DNA from: a bacterium
GTDB lineage: Bacteria > Cyanobacteriota > Vampirovibrionia > Obscuribacterales > Obscuribacteraceae
Length of the DNA: 64,000 nucleotides
Direction of reading: 5' to 3'
NCBI GenBank assembly: GCA_018062085.1
Contig: JAGOSY010000021.1
Coordinates: forward strand, 1 to 64,000
The notes under the pieces were generated by a model. That model had not been told where the DNA came from. It did no database searches and saw only the letters and a list, made by a program, of their open reading frames with translations. Of this stretch, positions 10,101 to 17,570 are shown in pieces. Position 1 is the stretch's first letter, and every line of letters starts with the position of its first letter. Both the position numbers and the translations under genes were made by a program.

Positions 10101-10470
10101 GCAAATGATGCCCAACCAACAAACAATGCAAAGCCAACAAGTGAGCGGCTCAGTTCGACTCCTTCTACAAGGGGTAAAGGCTGCCAAAGACGACGTGCAG
10201 CTCAAGGTTCTACTGCGCAACGAGACTGGACAAGAAATAAAACTACCTAACAATATAAAAGCTTCTGTGCGCAGCGCCAGCCAAGGGGAAAAGCAAGGCA
10301 AAGCTAGTTTCGCAGGCAAAACAGTGAGCCCCGGTGCATCAGTGACTGGCACAATCCGAATAGCGGGAAGCAATCTAGATCCGACCGCAGATGTGTTCAT
10401 ACCCGCTTCTAGCTTGGCCATTGTCGGCATGGGCGATCTACACCTAACTGTGCCAATTTCTCAGCGCTGA
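7189..10470 (+). CDS. Large secreted TPR protein with disordered centre and coiled coil
   Basis: The 1093-residue protein starts with a long signal peptide (hydrophobic about 37-57, cleavage near AWA-QD). Residues about 225-500 are TPR-like repeats, with clear units such as EEAVIEYSAAAKLKP and QAKKYFQDALELNPNSQPAL. Residues about 550-880 are Ala/Ser/Pro/Thr-rich and probably disordered. A Gln/Asn-rich coiled coil lies near 905-935, and the last about 105 residues look like a beta-sandwich domain (strands with LLLQGV, LKVLLRNETG, VSPGASVTGTI). The TTG start overlaps the TGA of the upstream small frame. A periplasmic or outer-membrane scaffold role is likely; function is unknown. Confidence 0.85.
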   Translation: MKQAKNKIAQGQNRRYRLSSCAALHMVAGLIKAPNLGLSLGVLALSVSVSALFSGSSQPAWAQDTSGRQVKDFKHRKRLIVPASENLRRIDYQALPGRDSLMLPNYVPKFPPTGAGGGNPRYTSGNNGYQNSGSDPYASGLPVGSANSDAMYNDGGLSATAESLGSNNQSGHRPMSKISRAGIAPPPPPVKSSLLPHSLTKELPTKTSAATHTAATALSPQKVAQVKAQAEALVKKGKSAEAQTLLSGYLKSDPHERTLATELSKISLQRAQSQAKAGNHEAATQQARLAITHGEHAPEIVQAAHSTLNSSLQKIGVKANAPEDRFDLGTKLMGQARYEEAVIEYSAAAKLKPTVEANLGAGGAAMKGGNNLQAKKYFQDALELNPNSQPALRELGIARYHLKDYAGANADLTRALVLNSSDKEAASTLLELWHHQVASRPTDANSHLGLARAYQVAGDLPAAQNEYKTVVKIHPEHPNLPAARQSFKLAYAKQEAGKAYDLAHTLESQGSLLSAYQKASDAVGLYPSEVRYQSYAAQLAAKLQASVQNSGQANFNSGTANSGMPNAAFSGAASGLAATPNGAAEFTGVTGAAGQPSTLTPGNTPEAPPNLIPTAQAMGLAPAAVPAISTAPFAHENMYQPISTDRQVSSMSNFLVSMRNFTMQQQNQIRDAEDNSIWTKGTTRKSSALPGIGGDADAALDTAIGSSVPSGLPATTSSVQASAQSSSVADVLKNAAMALANTNSGSSMPIAATSSATNATTSAPSPSTAASAEAPAPSSTYASWAMQAQDTYKTSGLGSLASMTASSAPALFAGKLKTINKQDLITAAQKAANKFAAKPAVASTAAKPVTATSTSTSAQVAQTHSAAPMPSPVPLEAPPQYPAAPSMTNGYQQALPPQYDQISQINSLQTNNQQLQAQLAQANSYIQQLQSRNAQPVAESSLNSSPYSNLGNNSSDNQMANNFAPAQAMPPQMMPNQQTMQSQQVSGSVRLLLQGVKAAKDDVQLKVLLRNETGQEIKLPNNIKASVRSASQGEKQGKASFAGKTVSPGASVTGTIRIAGSNLDPTADVFIPASSLAIVGMGDLHLTVPISQR

Positions 10471-10564
10471 GTTCCTTTATCTAAACGCATTCCAGCTCAC
10501 GAGATGGTCAATTTGGCCGAACTCATGGCTGGTATTCTGGGCGGTATTTTGCCTAAATCCACAG

Positions 10565-10629
10565 ATACTTGAGAGCATCTTGATACTTTCTTGACCTCGA
10601 GAGCGGCTTACTTGATGCCTCGTTGACCT
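10565..10629 (+). promoter_or_regulatory. Array of CTTGA direct repeats with 11-bp period
   Basis: CTTGA occurs at 10568, 10579 and 10590, exactly 11 bp apart. CTTGA at 10611 and GTTGA at 10622 follow, again 11 bp apart, after a 21-bp gap. All lie on one face of the helix. Direct repeats with an 11-bp period are the usual binding-site form for OmpR/PhoB-type regulators. The array is 44-105 bp upstream of the first gene of the operon that encodes a KdpE-like regulator of this class. No good sigma-70 -35/-10 pair is visible, as in activator-dependent promoters. Confidence 0.6.
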
Positions 10630-10672
10630 GAGACGAGCTTAGATATGAGAGGTAAGCGGTGGAGGCAAGGCT

Positions 10673-10882
10673 ATGGGCATCCTTCTAGTTTTAGTGCTCT
10701 TGTTCGTGGCCTGGTTAGGGGGCCATGCTCTCGACTACATCTTCAACCAAGTAGAAAAAGCAATCAAACCAGTCGAGCTCGAGAAAGAAATTGTATCTGA
10801 GCCTCGCCGGGCTACAACTCAATTACCTGGCAAACAGCCAGCAAGACTGTACTTAGTGCCTTCAGCTACAGCCAGACACTAA
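10673..10882 (+). CDS. Small single-TM membrane protein
   Basis: The 69-residue product has one N-terminal TM helix (residues 2-20, LLVLVLLFVAWLGG) and a basic, charged cytoplasmic-type tail. GGAGG at 10661-10665 sits 7 nt before the ATG, an excellent ribosome binding site. It lies 36 bp before the APC transporter and so probably shares its transcript. By position it resembles small accessory peptides such as KdpF, but there is no sequence match that I can claim. Likely real on RBS and context; function unknown. Confidence 0.7.
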   Translation: MGILLVLVLLFVAWLGGHALDYIFNQVEKAIKPVELEKEIVSEPRRATTQLPGKQPARLYLVPSATARH

Positions 10883-10918
10883 GAATCAACCAAACAAGCA
10901 CTAGGAACACCATCTTCA

Positions 10919-12838
10919 ATGAGTACCAACACTGTTTTGACAAAAGCCGAAAACGCTTTAACGACAAAGCAAGAAATCAAACCAACAAAGAGAGACCACT
11001 CTAAAGAAGAAGCTTCTTGGTGGCGGGTAATGTGCCTTACAGGCGTAGATTACTTCTCTACACTGGGTTATCAGCCAGGTATCGCCTTTCTTGCCGCTGG
11101 CATTCTCTCACCAGTGGCGACACTAATAGTAGTGCTATTGACTCTATTTGGTGCCTTGCCAGTCTACTGGGTAGTAGCCAGAGAAAGCCCACACGGCCAA
11201 GGCAGTATCGCCATGCTCGAAAAGCTTTTCCCTGGTTGGATTGGCAAAACGATAGTTTTAGTTTTACTAGGTTTCGCTGCCACCGATTTTGTCATCACCA
11301 TAACCCTTTCAGCAGCCGATGCCACTTCGCACATCTTAGAAAACCCAATTGTGCAACAGCTCAATTTTGTTCCGCACAACCCTATCTTCTGCACCAGCCT
11401 TCTACTTTTACTCTTAGCCGCTGTCTTTCTTATGGGCTTTAGAGAAGCCATCGGTTTATCAACAGTTCTTGTTATTGCTTACATCAGTCTTAACATCTAT
11501 ATATTGACCATCGGTGGCCAAAAAATTATGGCCAACCCTTCCTTGCTCGGCAATTGGCAGCTCCAACTCAATGCCCAGTATCTCAATCCGCTAGCAATGA
11601 TAGCGGCTGCTGCACTAGTTTTCCCCAAGCTGGCTCTTGGTTTATCTGGTTTTGAAACTGGTGTATCAGTGATGTCCCTAGTGCGGGGCTCAGATAGTGA
11701 TGATCCAGCACAGCCCAAAAAGCGCATAGCAAACACTAGAAAACTCTTGCTGAGTGCTGCACTAATAATGAGCGTGATGCTTATGGCCAGTAGTATTGTC
11801 ACGACAGTGCTAATACCTGCAGCCTTATTTGCCCCAGGGGGCGATGCCAACGGTCGAGCAATTTCATACTTGGCGCACTTATATATGGGGCCAGCCTTCG
11901 GCTCTGCCTACGATATTGTCACCATTGCTATTCTCTGGTTTGCTGGCGCTTCGGCCCTAGCGGGATTGTTGACACTGGTACCACGCTACTTGCCACGCTA
12001 TGGCATGGCGCCTGAATGGACAGCAGCGACTCGTCCGCTTGTAATGTTTTTCTTTGTCGTCACAGTAGCAGTGACATTTATATTCAAAGCCAACGTAGAT
12101 GCCCAAGCGGCAGCTTATGCCACAGGCGTATTAGTGCTCATGACCTCGGCAGCCGCTGCGGTAACTGTAAGCATGTGGAAGCGTTCTAACATTCTGCGCC
12201 TAGGTTTTATGACAGTCACAGCCATTCTGCTCTATACAACTGGCGCCAACATTGTAGAACGTCCAGATGGTATTCAAATTGCTAGCTTCTTTATTCTTAC
12301 AATCTTAGCTATCTCACTCTGTTCGCGAATAGCTAGATCGCTAGAATTACGCATCAAAGACGTTAGCCTAGATGCCACTGCTGCCTCTTTCATCAAAGGC
12401 AATAGCGGCAAACCCATACGAATCATTGCCCATAGACCAGGTGGAGCAAGCTACGCAGAGAAAATGTCTGAACTAAAAGAGACCCACGGCCTAAATATGA
12501 GCTGTGACCACGTAATTTTTCTGGAAGTCAGCGCCCTTGACCCTTCCGAATTTGAAGATGAAGTACTTGACGTCACCGGCTCAAAAGTAGGCGAATATAA
12601 AATCATGCACTGTCAGAGCCCAGCAGTGCCCAACGCCATTGCCGCCTTGTTGCTATCACTACGCCAGTCAACTGGTATCAATCCTCATGTATACTTCGGC
12701 TGGACCGAAGGCAGCCCGGCTATGTATGCTGTCAAATATATATTTTTTGGCGAAGGCGAAACAGCACCACTCACAAGAGAAATTCTTCGCAGCGTCGAAA
12801 AAGATTTAAAAAAGAGACCAGTAGTTCACGTCGGCTAA
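10919..12838 (+). CDS. APC-superfamily transporter, possibly K+ uptake (KUP/KimA-like)
   Basis: The 639-residue protein has a charged N-terminal tail (1-35), about 12 TM helices from about 45 to 480, and a soluble C-terminal domain of about 160 residues. Motifs include GVDYFSTLGYQPGIAFLAAG near the first helix and LALGLSGFETGVSVM in the middle, as in large APC permeases with a cytoplasmic tail. Such proteins are often named amino-acid permeases, but KimA/KUP K+ importers share this layout. The stop is 7 bp before a KdpD-like sensor kinase followed by a KdpE-like regulator, which favours K+ as substrate. This is inference from neighbourhood; the fold assignment is firm. Confidence 0.8.
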   Translation: MSTNTVLTKAENALTTKQEIKPTKRDHSKEEASWWRVMCLTGVDYFSTLGYQPGIAFLAAGILSPVATLIVVLLTLFGALPVYWVVARESPHGQGSIAMLEKLFPGWIGKTIVLVLLGFAATDFVITITLSAADATSHILENPIVQQLNFVPHNPIFCTSLLLLLLAAVFLMGFREAIGLSTVLVIAYISLNIYILTIGGQKIMANPSLLGNWQLQLNAQYLNPLAMIAAAALVFPKLALGLSGFETGVSVMSLVRGSDSDDPAQPKKRIANTRKLLLSAALIMSVMLMASSIVTTVLIPAALFAPGGDANGRAISYLAHLYMGPAFGSAYDIVTIAILWFAGASALAGLLTLVPRYLPRYGMAPEWTAATRPLVMFFFVVTVAVTFIFKANVDAQAAAYATGVLVLMTSAAAAVTVSMWKRSNILRLGFMTVTAILLYTTGANIVERPDGIQIASFFILTILAISLCSRIARSLELRIKDVSLDATAASFIKGNSGKPIRIIAHRPGGASYAEKMSELKETHGLNMSCDHVIFLEVSALDPSEFEDEVLDVTGSKVGEYKIMHCQSPAVPNAIAALLLSLRQSTGINPHVYFGWTEGSPAMYAVKYIFFGEGETAPLTREILRSVEKDLKKRPVVHVG

Positions 12839-12845
12839 ATAAGAC

Positions 12846-14327
12846 ATGCAACAACTTTGGAAACACGGCATCGGTATCGCCAGCGTCATTTTTGTCACTG
12901 GACTGATTATGGTATTCCATCTAGATACCGTTCTCGCCAACGTCTCAATGCTCTATCTACTTGTCGTGTTTTTGTTAGGCTTGTATGTCGGTCGCTCGGC
13001 AGCAGTGATCTCAGCCCTTCTATCTTTTGCAGCCTTCGACTGGTTTTTTGTCGAACCAAAGCACACACTAAGTGTTCAGAGTGCCTCAGAATGGCTGGCA
13101 CTCTGTATGTTCCTTTTTATATCAACTATTACCGGACAGCTTGCATCTAGAGTACGAGCTGCTGCCGCAGAGGCACAGAAAAGGCAAACCGAAACTGAGA
13201 CATTAGCCAAAGCCAGCTGGGCAGTTTCATCTCAGCTAACCACCGAAGAAGCCCTAACTGAGGTGCTAGAGCAACTGCACCGGGTAGCCGATATAGAGAC
13301 GGCTGCCGTAATTTCATTTGATCAAGATGGAAAAGTTTTACTAAGGGCCAGCATTAGCAGCACGAGAGATACCGACAAGAAAGCGTTACTGGCTGAAATA
13401 GATAAAAACTTAGTCAGCGTTCGTGTTGATTCACCAAGCGAGAGCGTCTGGACACCAGTAGCTCATGGTGGCAATCAAGCAGGCGCAGTATATGTCAAGC
13501 TCAATGAACGAACCGAAGAAAGCCAAGAGCAAAAGCGCCTTATCGACGCATTAGTCAACCATGCGGTCGTTATACTGCAAAGAGAAGAGCTAATGAAAGA
13601 GCAATCGCGCACCCAAGCTCTAAAAGAGGCTGACAAACTAAAAACAGCTCTACTTTCGATGGTGTCACACGACTTTCGCAGCCCGCTGACAGGAATTAAA
13701 GCAGCCGTTTCAGCGCTGTTGCAAGAGTCTCCCCAAGAACTAGATAGCACCGAAGCAAAGCAGCTACTGCAAGGCATCGAGCAAGAAGCCGATCGCATAA
13801 ACAGAATGGTCGGCAACATTCTCAATTTATCAAGACTAGAGGCTGATGCCTGGAAGCCAGATTTAGAAAGTAGCTCACTAGCTGAAATAATCGGTTCAGC
13901 TCTAGCATCATTTTCTGCCGACGACAATAAGCGCATTACTGTTCGCCTCCCTCGCGACCTAGCAGAAATCACAGTCGACCCAGTACAACTTGAACAAGTA
14001 ATTAAGAACTTGATTGAAAATGCTCTAAAATACTCCGACAAAGAAACTCTGGTAGAAATCTTAGTGAGCCCCCTTGATCACGAAATTGTATTGAGCGTTT
14101 TGGACCGCGGGATTGGCGTGGCGCCCGAAGATGCTAGTCGAATTTTTGATCGTTTTTATAGGAACCCTAGATTGAAAGAGACAGCCACCCCGGGCGTGGG
14201 CATCGGTTTAGCGATATGCAAAGCCCTAGTTGAAGCCCATCACGGCCATCTCAGCATGACTCCAAGAGTAGGCGGTGGTAGCGTATTTGAAGTCAAGCTT
14301 CCTATAGAGAAAAAACATAGACTATGA
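12846..14327 (+). CDS. kdpD: KdpD-like sensor histidine kinase lacking the N-terminal KdpD/Usp domains
   Basis: The 493-residue kinase begins directly with the DUF4118 four-helix membrane domain of KdpD (residues about 8-102, including AAFDWFFVEPKHTL). A GAF-like domain follows at about 125-245. The HisKA domain has phosphoacceptor His275 in SMVSHDFRSPL, and the ATPase has an N box (NLIENALKYSDKE), DRGIGV, FDRFYR and GVGIGLAICK. Full KdpD is about 900 residues; the cytoplasmic KdpD and Usp domains are absent. It should phosphorylate the adjacent response regulator, whose start overlaps its stop (ATGA). Its signal may be K+ limitation or ionic/osmotic stress. Confidence 0.9.
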   Translation: MQQLWKHGIGIASVIFVTGLIMVFHLDTVLANVSMLYLLVVFLLGLYVGRSAAVISALLSFAAFDWFFVEPKHTLSVQSASEWLALCMFLFISTITGQLASRVRAAAAEAQKRQTETETLAKASWAVSSQLTTEEALTEVLEQLHRVADIETAAVISFDQDGKVLLRASISSTRDTDKKALLAEIDKNLVSVRVDSPSESVWTPVAHGGNQAGAVYVKLNERTEESQEQKRLIDALVNHAVVILQREELMKEQSRTQALKEADKLKTALLSMVSHDFRSPLTGIKAAVSALLQESPQELDSTEAKQLLQGIEQEADRINRMVGNILNLSRLEADAWKPDLESSSLAEIIGSALASFSADDNKRITVRLPRDLAEITVDPVQLEQVIKNLIENALKYSDKETLVEILVSPLDHEIVLSVLDRGIGVAPEDASRIFDRFYRNPRLKETATPGVGIGLAICKALVEAHHGHLSMTPRVGGGSVFEVKLPIEKKHRL

Positions 14328-15013
14328 AAGTACTGGTCATCGACGATGAACCGCAAATAAGACGAGCTCTCAAGATGGGCCTAGAGCGTAATGAGTATAT
14401 TGTCAGCCTGGCAGGAAGCGGAGAAGAGGGCCTAGACAAGATGGCCACCGAACCCTTTGAGTTGGTCGTACTTGATTTAGCCATGCCTGGCATGGACGGC
14501 TTCGAGGTCTGCCGCCAAATTCGCAGCTGGAGTCAGGTGCCTATAGTAGTTTTATCGGTTAGAGACAGCGAAGAAGATAAAATCAAGGCTCTTGACTGCG
14601 GAGCCGATGATTACCTAACTAAGCCATTTGGGGTGGGTGAGTTACTGGCTCGAATTAGAGCAATTATTCGGCGGGCAAAGGGTGCAGAAGCCTCTCTCAG
14701 CACGCCAATTTTTAGCGAAGGCAATCTACTTGTCGATTTCGACAAACGCATAGTCACTGTATCTGGTGACACCGTTCACCTGACACCCAAAGAATATGAC
14801 TTGCTTCATATGCTTATCAAGAACGCCAACAGGGTGCTCACCCACAGGCAGCTACTCACCAAGATTTGGGGCCTTGAATATGCCGACGATCATCATTCAC
14901 TACGTGTGCACATTGCCAATTTGCGTAACAAAATTGAAAGCGACCCCACTCGCCCACAATTAATTCAAACCGAAACCAGAATTGGCTATCGCTTCGTCAC
15001 CACGGCCAACTGA
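14324..15013 (+). CDS. kdpE: KdpE-like OmpR-family response regulator
   Basis: The 229-residue protein has a receiver domain (1-118) with acidic pocket DDE at residues 7-9, phosphoacceptor Asp51 in VVLDLAMPGMDG and Lys in DDYLTKPFG. A winged-helix Trans_reg_C domain spans about 130-227 (LTPKEYDLLHMLI, IWGLEYADDHHSLRVHI, ETRIGYRF). These are KdpE-type sequences. It overlaps the kinase gene by 4 bp. OmpR-family proteins bind tandem direct repeats of 10-11 bp; the CTTGA arrays upstream of this operon (10565) and of the next gene (15116) are natural candidates for its targets. No kdpFABC genes are in the window. Confidence 0.92.
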   Translation: MKVLVIDDEPQIRRALKMGLERNEYIVSLAGSGEEGLDKMATEPFELVVLDLAMPGMDGFEVCRQIRSWSQVPIVVLSVRDSEEDKIKALDCGADDYLTKPFGVGELLARIRAIIRRAKGAEASLSTPIFSEGNLLVDFDKRIVTVSGDTVHLTPKEYDLLHMLIKNANRVLTHRQLLTKIWGLEYADDHHSLRVHIANLRNKIESDPTRPQLIQTETRIGYRFVTTAN

Positions 15014-15115
15014 CTAAAATAATTTATGCCGCTCCGAGCAATTGAAGCGACTCTCGAAATCGAAGAGCAGCGCTGTCAAGCACTGTTCTTTATGCCATTT
15101 TTATGGCTGCAAGCC

Positions 15116-15137
15116 AATCTTGACACTATCTTGATCG
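15116..15137 (+). promoter_or_regulatory. CTTGA direct repeat, 11-bp period, matching the 10565 array
   Basis: Two 8-mers, ATCTTGAC at 15117 and ATCTTGAT at 15128, are separated by ACT. The same 8-3-8 arrangement with the same ACT spacer occurs at 10577-10595. The first copy contains TTGACA. A TATATT at 15147 is 21 bp from it, too far for a standard promoter. The repeat ends 59 bp before the ATG of the first secreted paralogue. Confidence 0.5.
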
Positions 15138-15196
15138 TCTGAAAGTTATATTGGCACAAGTCAAAAACTTGCCTTATCAATACGGAGTATTCACAA

Positions 15197-16255
15197 ATGT
15201 GGGCAGATCAAATAGCAGTCGGTGAAGTTTCAGCCAAAAGAATTTCGGCTAGCAAAAAATTCTGCACAATTTGCTTGATGGTCGCACTCAGTACGGTTCA
15301 GAGCTTTGCACTACCTGGCATTGCTGCCACTCAGTCAAACCCTCAAATCAACACAGTTGACGTACCTAAGCAAATATTGCGCACAGGCATTAACCTCAAT
15401 TCTAAAAATGTCTCTCCCAATACACTTCAGCTAGCACAAAATTTAAATCTATTGCCAATTCTTAGTCGCATACAGGAACTGAAAGCAAAAACATCACAAC
15501 AGAATGGCGAGAAGACTATAGAGTCAATCAGTGACACACAAGAATTGATACAGCTGACGCAAAAGGCACAGAATATTCTCATTCGCACCTCTTTAGAGAT
15601 TGACTTCGTATTAGCAGAAATTGATGCAGAGCAAAACATTTATAGTGAAGTGCTCTCATCTTTTCAAAGCTCAAGAGACAAACTAGTGGCACGGCTCAAC
15701 GCCGGAAGCTTCATTCTAAACGGTGCTCTGTGGGCCGTTAACGGAGCCTTAGCGATTCCAACTCCGCAACATCCCAACTATGCCATTCAATCTGGAATTG
15801 TGGGAATTTGCGCCGGTCTAGTACCTTCAATTGCCTCAGGTTATGCTCTAAAAGTATACAGCGGCAAGCACAAGCGCTCAGAAGCAGACCCCAACATGCT
15901 TGCCAAAATATTTGATCGCCCTATCAACGAAAACATTGACTACCCAAAATCTGTCTGGGAATTTCTCAATACTTCACCAGCAGCAGAAAGCGGTTCAGAG
16001 AACTCCGGTAAAACACGCAGAGATCAGCTAGTGGCCCGCTGGATATCTGACAAAAACATTCCATCTTTCACAGACAAATCGAACAAAAAGGAAATCGATA
16101 TCCTGACGGCCTCAGCCTCTCAAAAAAGGGGTCTCTCCATAGACAATCTAAACGTACGCTTGATCATGCTCGAGCAGCTACAAGGTGAACTAGCGAAGAT
16201 GAAACGGCTACTGATGGAAATCGCCATGGTTATTACCGACGAAAAAGAAGTCTAA
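15197..16255 (+). CDS. Secreted protein of unknown family, tandem paralogue 1
   Basis: The 352-residue protein has an N-terminal hydrophobic stretch (about 24-48, ending GIAA-TQ) that should act as a signal peptide. The mature part has an alpha-helical region with KAQNILIRTSLEIDFVLAEI, a hydrophobic Gly/Ala-rich segment (about 172-222) that could be one or two membrane or glycine-zipper helices, and a conserved C-terminal helix (MLEQLQGELAKMKRLLMEIA). It is closely related along its full length to the product of 16528-17544. I do not recognise the family. GGAG at 15184 precedes the ATG by about 9 nt. It lies 183 bp after the kdpE-like gene and has the CTTGA repeat upstream. Confidence 0.85.
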   Translation: MWADQIAVGEVSAKRISASKKFCTICLMVALSTVQSFALPGIAATQSNPQINTVDVPKQILRTGINLNSKNVSPNTLQLAQNLNLLPILSRIQELKAKTSQQNGEKTIESISDTQELIQLTQKAQNILIRTSLEIDFVLAEIDAEQNIYSEVLSSFQSSRDKLVARLNAGSFILNGALWAVNGALAIPTPQHPNYAIQSGIVGICAGLVPSIASGYALKVYSGKHKRSEADPNMLAKIFDRPINENIDYPKSVWEFLNTSPAAESGSENSGKTRRDQLVARWISDKNIPSFTDKSNKKEIDILTASASQKRGLSIDNLNVRLIMLEQLQGELAKMKRLLMEIAMVITDEKEV

Positions 16256-16442
16256 GTTTTACGCGGCAGTCTCTTCATTGGCCGCTTATGTACCAGACTA
16301 AACATTGCCATCTCGATACGAAGCTCTCAGGTTAAAGTAAACTCAGCCTCTCCTGCTTGTTATGCGAACCTGAGTCAGAATCTAAGCCTATCGAAGCCAG
16401 TAACCAAGAGCAGAAAAGGCTTTGATAGTTATAGACTTATCA

Positions 16443-16466
16443 ATCTTGAAATCTTGAAATCTTGAT
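16443..16466 (+). repeat. Three tandem copies of an 8-bp repeat (ATCTTGAA/T)
   Basis: ATCTTGAA, ATCTTGAA and ATCTTGAT follow each other without spacers, 62 bp upstream of the GTG of the second paralogue and directly before a 17-bp hairpin. The core is the same CTTGA as in the 11-bp arrays, but the period is 8 bp. Confidence 0.75.
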
Positions 16467-16510
16467 ACTATTCAGTCTTTGGCTTAAGCAGTCGCCAAAG
16501 ACTGAATAGT
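16467..16510 (+). promoter_or_regulatory. Perfect 17-bp hairpin directly upstream of the second paralogue's RBS
   Basis: Arms 16467-16483 and 16494-16510 are exact reverse complements (ACTATTCAGTCTTTGGC and its complement) around a 10-nt loop. The 3' arm ends 5 nt before the GGAGG at 16516. There is no T-run, so a plain terminator is unlikely. A 5'-UTR stability or regulatory hairpin, or a processing site, fits better. Confidence 0.6.
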
Positions 16511-16527
16511 CGTCTGGAGGTTTAAAC

Positions 16528-17544
16528 GTGGAATCAGGTCGTCGGCTTACCACGGTTTGTTTGCTGGCTGCAATTACCACGGCTCAAAGCATCTTGCAGC
16601 CTCGCCCAACCGCAGCGGCAGCACCTTCATCTTCTCAAATCAACTCAGTTGAAGTACCAAGACAGATATTGCGTTCAGGTATTAATCTGGATGCCAAAAC
16701 TATCTCGCCCAACACCCTGCAGCTTGCCCAACATTTGAATTTATTGCCGATTCTTAGCCGCCTGCAAGATTTGAGAGCGAGAGTAGCTCAGCGCAACACC
16801 GGCAACACCACAGATTCGCTTAGCGAGAGACTGGAGTTGCTTGAACTGACTCAAAAGGCCCAGAACATTCTCATTAGAACTTCGCTAGAAATTGACTTTG
16901 TTCTCGCTGAAATCGATGCAGAACAGAACATATATAGCGAAGCACTTTCGTCGCTGCAAGGCTCTAGAGACAAGCTAGTTGCCCGCATCAACGCTGGAAG
17001 CTTTATTCTCAATGGCGCCCTCTGGACGGTTTGCGAAGCACTAGCTATTGTCTCACCACTGCATCCAAACTATGCCATTCAATCTGGCATCGTTGGTATC
17101 GCTGCCGGTATCGTACCTTCAATTGCATCAGGCTATGCCCTAAAAGCTTACAGCGGCAAGCACTTAAGATCTGAATGCGAGCCTAACATGTTAGCGAAGA
17201 TATTCGACCGACCAATCAACCCAGACATTGACTATCCCAAATCGGTCTGGTCATTTCTCAATACCGTCCCAGCCGCTGATACCGGCAGCGACGCTAGCAA
17301 AACGCGAAAAGAGCAACTGATTACCCGCTGGATCTCTGACAAAAATATACCAACTTTCACAGACAAAACAAACTCAAAACAAATTGACATTATTACGGCC
17401 ACAGCAGCACAAAAGAAAGGCTTATCGATAGACACTTTAAATGTTCGCATGGTTATGCTTGAGCAATTGCAAGGTGAACTAGCAAAGATGAAGCGGCTAC
17501 TGATGGAAATAGCCATGGCAATTACAGACGAAAAAGAAGTCTGA
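16528..17544 (+). CDS. Secreted protein of unknown family, tandem paralogue 2
   Basis: The 338-residue product starts at GTG 16528 with GGAGG 7 nt upstream. It has a short signal peptide (hydrophobic about 8-19, Ala-rich cleavage region near PTAAAAP). It matches the protein at 15197 over the whole length: the motifs PRQILRSGIN, KAQNILIRTSLEIDFVLAEI, AIQSGIVGIAAG, MLAKIFDRPIN and a last helix with QLQGELAKMKRLLMEIA are shared. The most divergent parts are the signal peptide and the linkers near residues 90-105 and 250-270, as expected for an older duplication under selection. Function is unknown. It ends 26 bp from a convergent protease gene. Confidence 0.85.
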   Translation: MESGRRLTTVCLLAAITTAQSILQPRPTAAAAPSSSQINSVEVPRQILRSGINLDAKTISPNTLQLAQHLNLLPILSRLQDLRARVAQRNTGNTTDSLSERLELLELTQKAQNILIRTSLEIDFVLAEIDAEQNIYSEALSSLQGSRDKLVARINAGSFILNGALWTVCEALAIVSPLHPNYAIQSGIVGIAAGIVPSIASGYALKAYSGKHLRSECEPNMLAKIFDRPINPDIDYPKSVWSFLNTVPAADTGSDASKTRKEQLITRWISDKNIPTFTDKTNSKQIDIITATAAQKKGLSIDTLNVRMVMLEQLQGELAKMKRLLMEIAMAITDEKEV

Positions 17545-17570
17545 AGACTAATCTTAAGCGATTATCCTAA

